Origin: DATAFO01 sp046728015
GTDB taxonomy: Bacteria > Actinomycetota > Thermoleophilia > Solirubrobacterales > 70-9
DNA: 5,819 bases
Assembly: GCA_046728015.1 (NCBI GenBank)
Contig: JBKPDQ010000002.1
Location: forward strand, 1 to 5,819
Direction: 5' to 3'
Made by a program: the position numbers and the translations under genes. The number at the start of each line of letters is the position of its first letter. The stretch's first letter is position 1. The notes beneath the pieces were generated by a model. That model ran no database searches. It was not told the origin of the DNA and saw only the letters and a list, made by a program, of their open reading frames with translations. Below, piece by piece: positions 4,599 through 5,819 of the stretch.

Positions 4599-5819
4599 AG
4601 GCCGTCGTCATGGCCGGCGGCGAAGGCACGCGGCTCCGTCCCCTCACCTCGAACCAGCCGAAGCCGATGGTGCCGATCGTCGGCAAACCATGCATGGAGC
4701 ACATCGTCGAGCTGCTCCGGAAATACGGCTTTGAGGACGTCATCGTCACCGTCGCCTTCCTCCCGCAGGCGATCCGAAGCTACTTCGGCGACGGCGAGAC
4801 GCTTGGCGTCAGCGTCGAGTATTCCGTCGAGGAATCGCCGCTCGGCACCGCCGGCTCGGTCCGCCTCGCGGCCGACAAGCTCGACGACACGTTCCTCGTC
4901 ATCTCGGGAGACGCGCTTTGCGACTTCGACCTCGGGAAGCTCGTCAAGTTCCATCGCAAGAACGGGGCGGCGGTCACGATCGGCCTCAAGTCCGTCGAGA
5001 ACCCGCTCGAGTTCGGGATCGTGGTCACCGACGACGACGGGCGAATCGAGCGCTTCCTCGAGAAGCCCTCGTGGGGCCAGGTCTTCTCCGACACGATCAA
5101 CACGGGCGTGTACGTCCTCGAGCCCGAGGTGCTCCAGCATGTCCCGACCGACCGGCCCTACGACTTCTCGAAGGAGCTCTTTCCGCTGCTCCTCGAGATG
5201 GGGCGTCCACTGTACGGCATGCCGATGGACGGCTACTGGCAGGACATCGGCGACCTCGACCAGTACCGGCAGGCGAACTTCGACGCGCTGGAAGGAAACG
5301 TCAACCTGACGATCCCGGGGATCCGCCTGCGCGGAAACGTCTGGCTGGGGGAGGGGGTGGAGCTCGACGACCTCGACCAGGTCGAAGGGCCGGCGCTGAT
5401 CTCGAACTACTGCCGGGTCGCCCGAGAGGCACGCGTAGGCCCGCATTCGGTGCTCTCGGCGAGCGTCACGCTCCTCGAGGGCTCTCGCGCCGTGCGCTCG
5501 GTCGTGGACGCCTCGACGCACATCGGCCGAGGAGCCCTCGTCGAGGGGGCGATCATCGGCAGGTCGTGCGACATTCGCGCCCATGCTCGCCTCCAGGAAG
5601 GCGTCGCGATCGGCGACGAGGTGAAGATCGGCGAGGAAAGCGTCCTCATGCCCGGCGTCCGCGTCTACCCGTACAAGGAGGTCGAGAGCGGCGCTCAGAT
5701 CTACGAGAGCCTGATCTGGGAGTCGCGCGCTTCCTCGCGGCTCTTCGAGCGCGACAGTGTCTCCGGGCTCGTCAACGTCGACCTGACCCCGGAGGTCGCG
5801 ACCAGGCTCGCAGTCGCGT
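4595..5819 (+). CDS. Mannose-1-phosphate guanylyltransferase/phosphomannomutase-type fusion, 3' end outside the window
   Basis: The 408 visible residues begin with a sugar-1-phosphate nucleotidyltransferase domain (1-235): MAGGEGTRLRPLT (6-18), QPKPMVPI (21-28), the metal Asp in SGDALCD (104-110), FLEKP (154-158), NTGVYVLEP (169-177) and GYWQDIGDLDQY (213-224). A left-handed beta-helix-like region follows (about 245-375, hexapeptide-type VWLGEGV, ALVEGAIIGRS, VKIGEES, VLMPGV). From about residue 382 the sequence SRLFERDSVSGLVNVDLTPE is the start of a phosphomannomutase/phosphoglucomutase domain, cut off by the window edge. Such proteins would convert hexose-6-phosphate to hexose-1-phosphate and then NDP-hexose, most likely GDP-mannose, for envelope glycans. 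The ATG overlaps the stop of the phosphatidyltransferase gene; GAGG 11 bases upstream is a weak ribosome binding site. The sugar and nucleotide (GTP, UTP or dTTP) cannot be fixed from the sequence, and activity of the mutase part cannot be judged here. Confidence 0.88.
   Translation, partial: MKAVVMAGGEGTRLRPLTSNQPKPMVPIVGKPCMEHIVELLRKYGFEDVIVTVAFLPQAIRSYFGDGETLGVSVEYSVEESPLGTAGSVRLAADKLDDTFLVISGDALCDFDLGKLVKFHRKNGAAVTIGLKSVENPLEFGIVVTDDDGRIERFLEKPSWGQVFSDTINTGVYVLEPEVLQHVPTDRPYDFSKELFPLLLEMGRPLYGMPMDGYWQDIGDLDQYRQANFDALEGNVNLTIPGIRLRGNVWLGEGVELDDLDQVEGPALISNYCRVAREARVGPHSVLSASVTLLEGSRAVRSVVDASTHIGRGALVEGAIIGRSCDIRAHARLQEGVAIGDEVKIGEESVLMPGVRVYPYKEVESGAQIYESLIWESRASSRLFERDSVSGLVNVDLTPEVATRLAVA

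Noticed and set aside
4460..5584. 374-codon - strand open frame opposite the nucleotidyltransferase fusion.
   Set aside because: The + strand frame encodes unmistakable nucleotidyltransferase and mutase motifs; the - strand frame is rich in Arg, Val, Asp and Glu without family features.
1..5819. CRISPR array, insertion sequence or defence system.
   Set aside because: No regularly spaced repeats, no transposase or nuclease motifs, and no terminal inverted repeats with target duplications were found.

Overview
The window is GC-rich and densely packed, with short intergenic gaps and several GTG starts. The protein families point to a high-GC actinobacterium. The best lineage hint is the secreted protein at 1372-1920: its signal peptide runs straight into a 'LPANSVGSKQ' segment, a layout I associate with Thermoleophilia (Gaiellales/Solirubrobacterales). 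A nucleotidyltransferase-phosphomannomutase fusion at the right edge also fits. The lineage is an inference from memory, not a search result.

Layout, left to right. At 1-67 is the 3' part of a degenerate tRNA, best read as tRNA-Pro(GGG), followed by a U-tract terminator-like hairpin. A mostly non-coding stretch follows, ending in a good sigma70-like promoter and a strong ribosome binding site in front of a 38-residue, extremely acidic small ORF (363-479). Next on the + strand is an alpha/beta hydrolase (566-1336) whose plausible N-terminus extends upstream of its first canonical start. Converging on it from the - strand is a two-gene unit: a single-pass membrane protein of unknown function (2644-1931) and a secreted protein (1920-1372). 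Divergent from that unit is a 57-residue ORF (2703-2876) made of the two ends of an arginase with the whole catalytic middle missing. Its stop overlaps, tail to tail, the stop of a formimidoylglutamate deiminase-like gene (hutF, 3880-2873). The hutF-like gene diverges across a 163-bp gap, carrying a near-perfect 26-bp dyad, from a CDP-alcohol phosphatidyltransferase (4044-4598). That gene overlaps by ATGA a mannose-1-phosphate guanylyltransferase/phosphomannomutase-type fusion (4595 to beyond the window).

Functional links. The hutF-like deiminase and the arginase remnant both belong to histidine/arginine nitrogen catabolism, so this may once have been an amino-acid degradation locus. The last two genes look translationally coupled; together they could supply a phospholipid headgroup transfer and an activated sugar for cell-envelope glycolipids or polysaccharide (inference). 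The most notable observation is the in-frame, internally deleted arginase. No mobile element, CRISPR array or defence system was seen.
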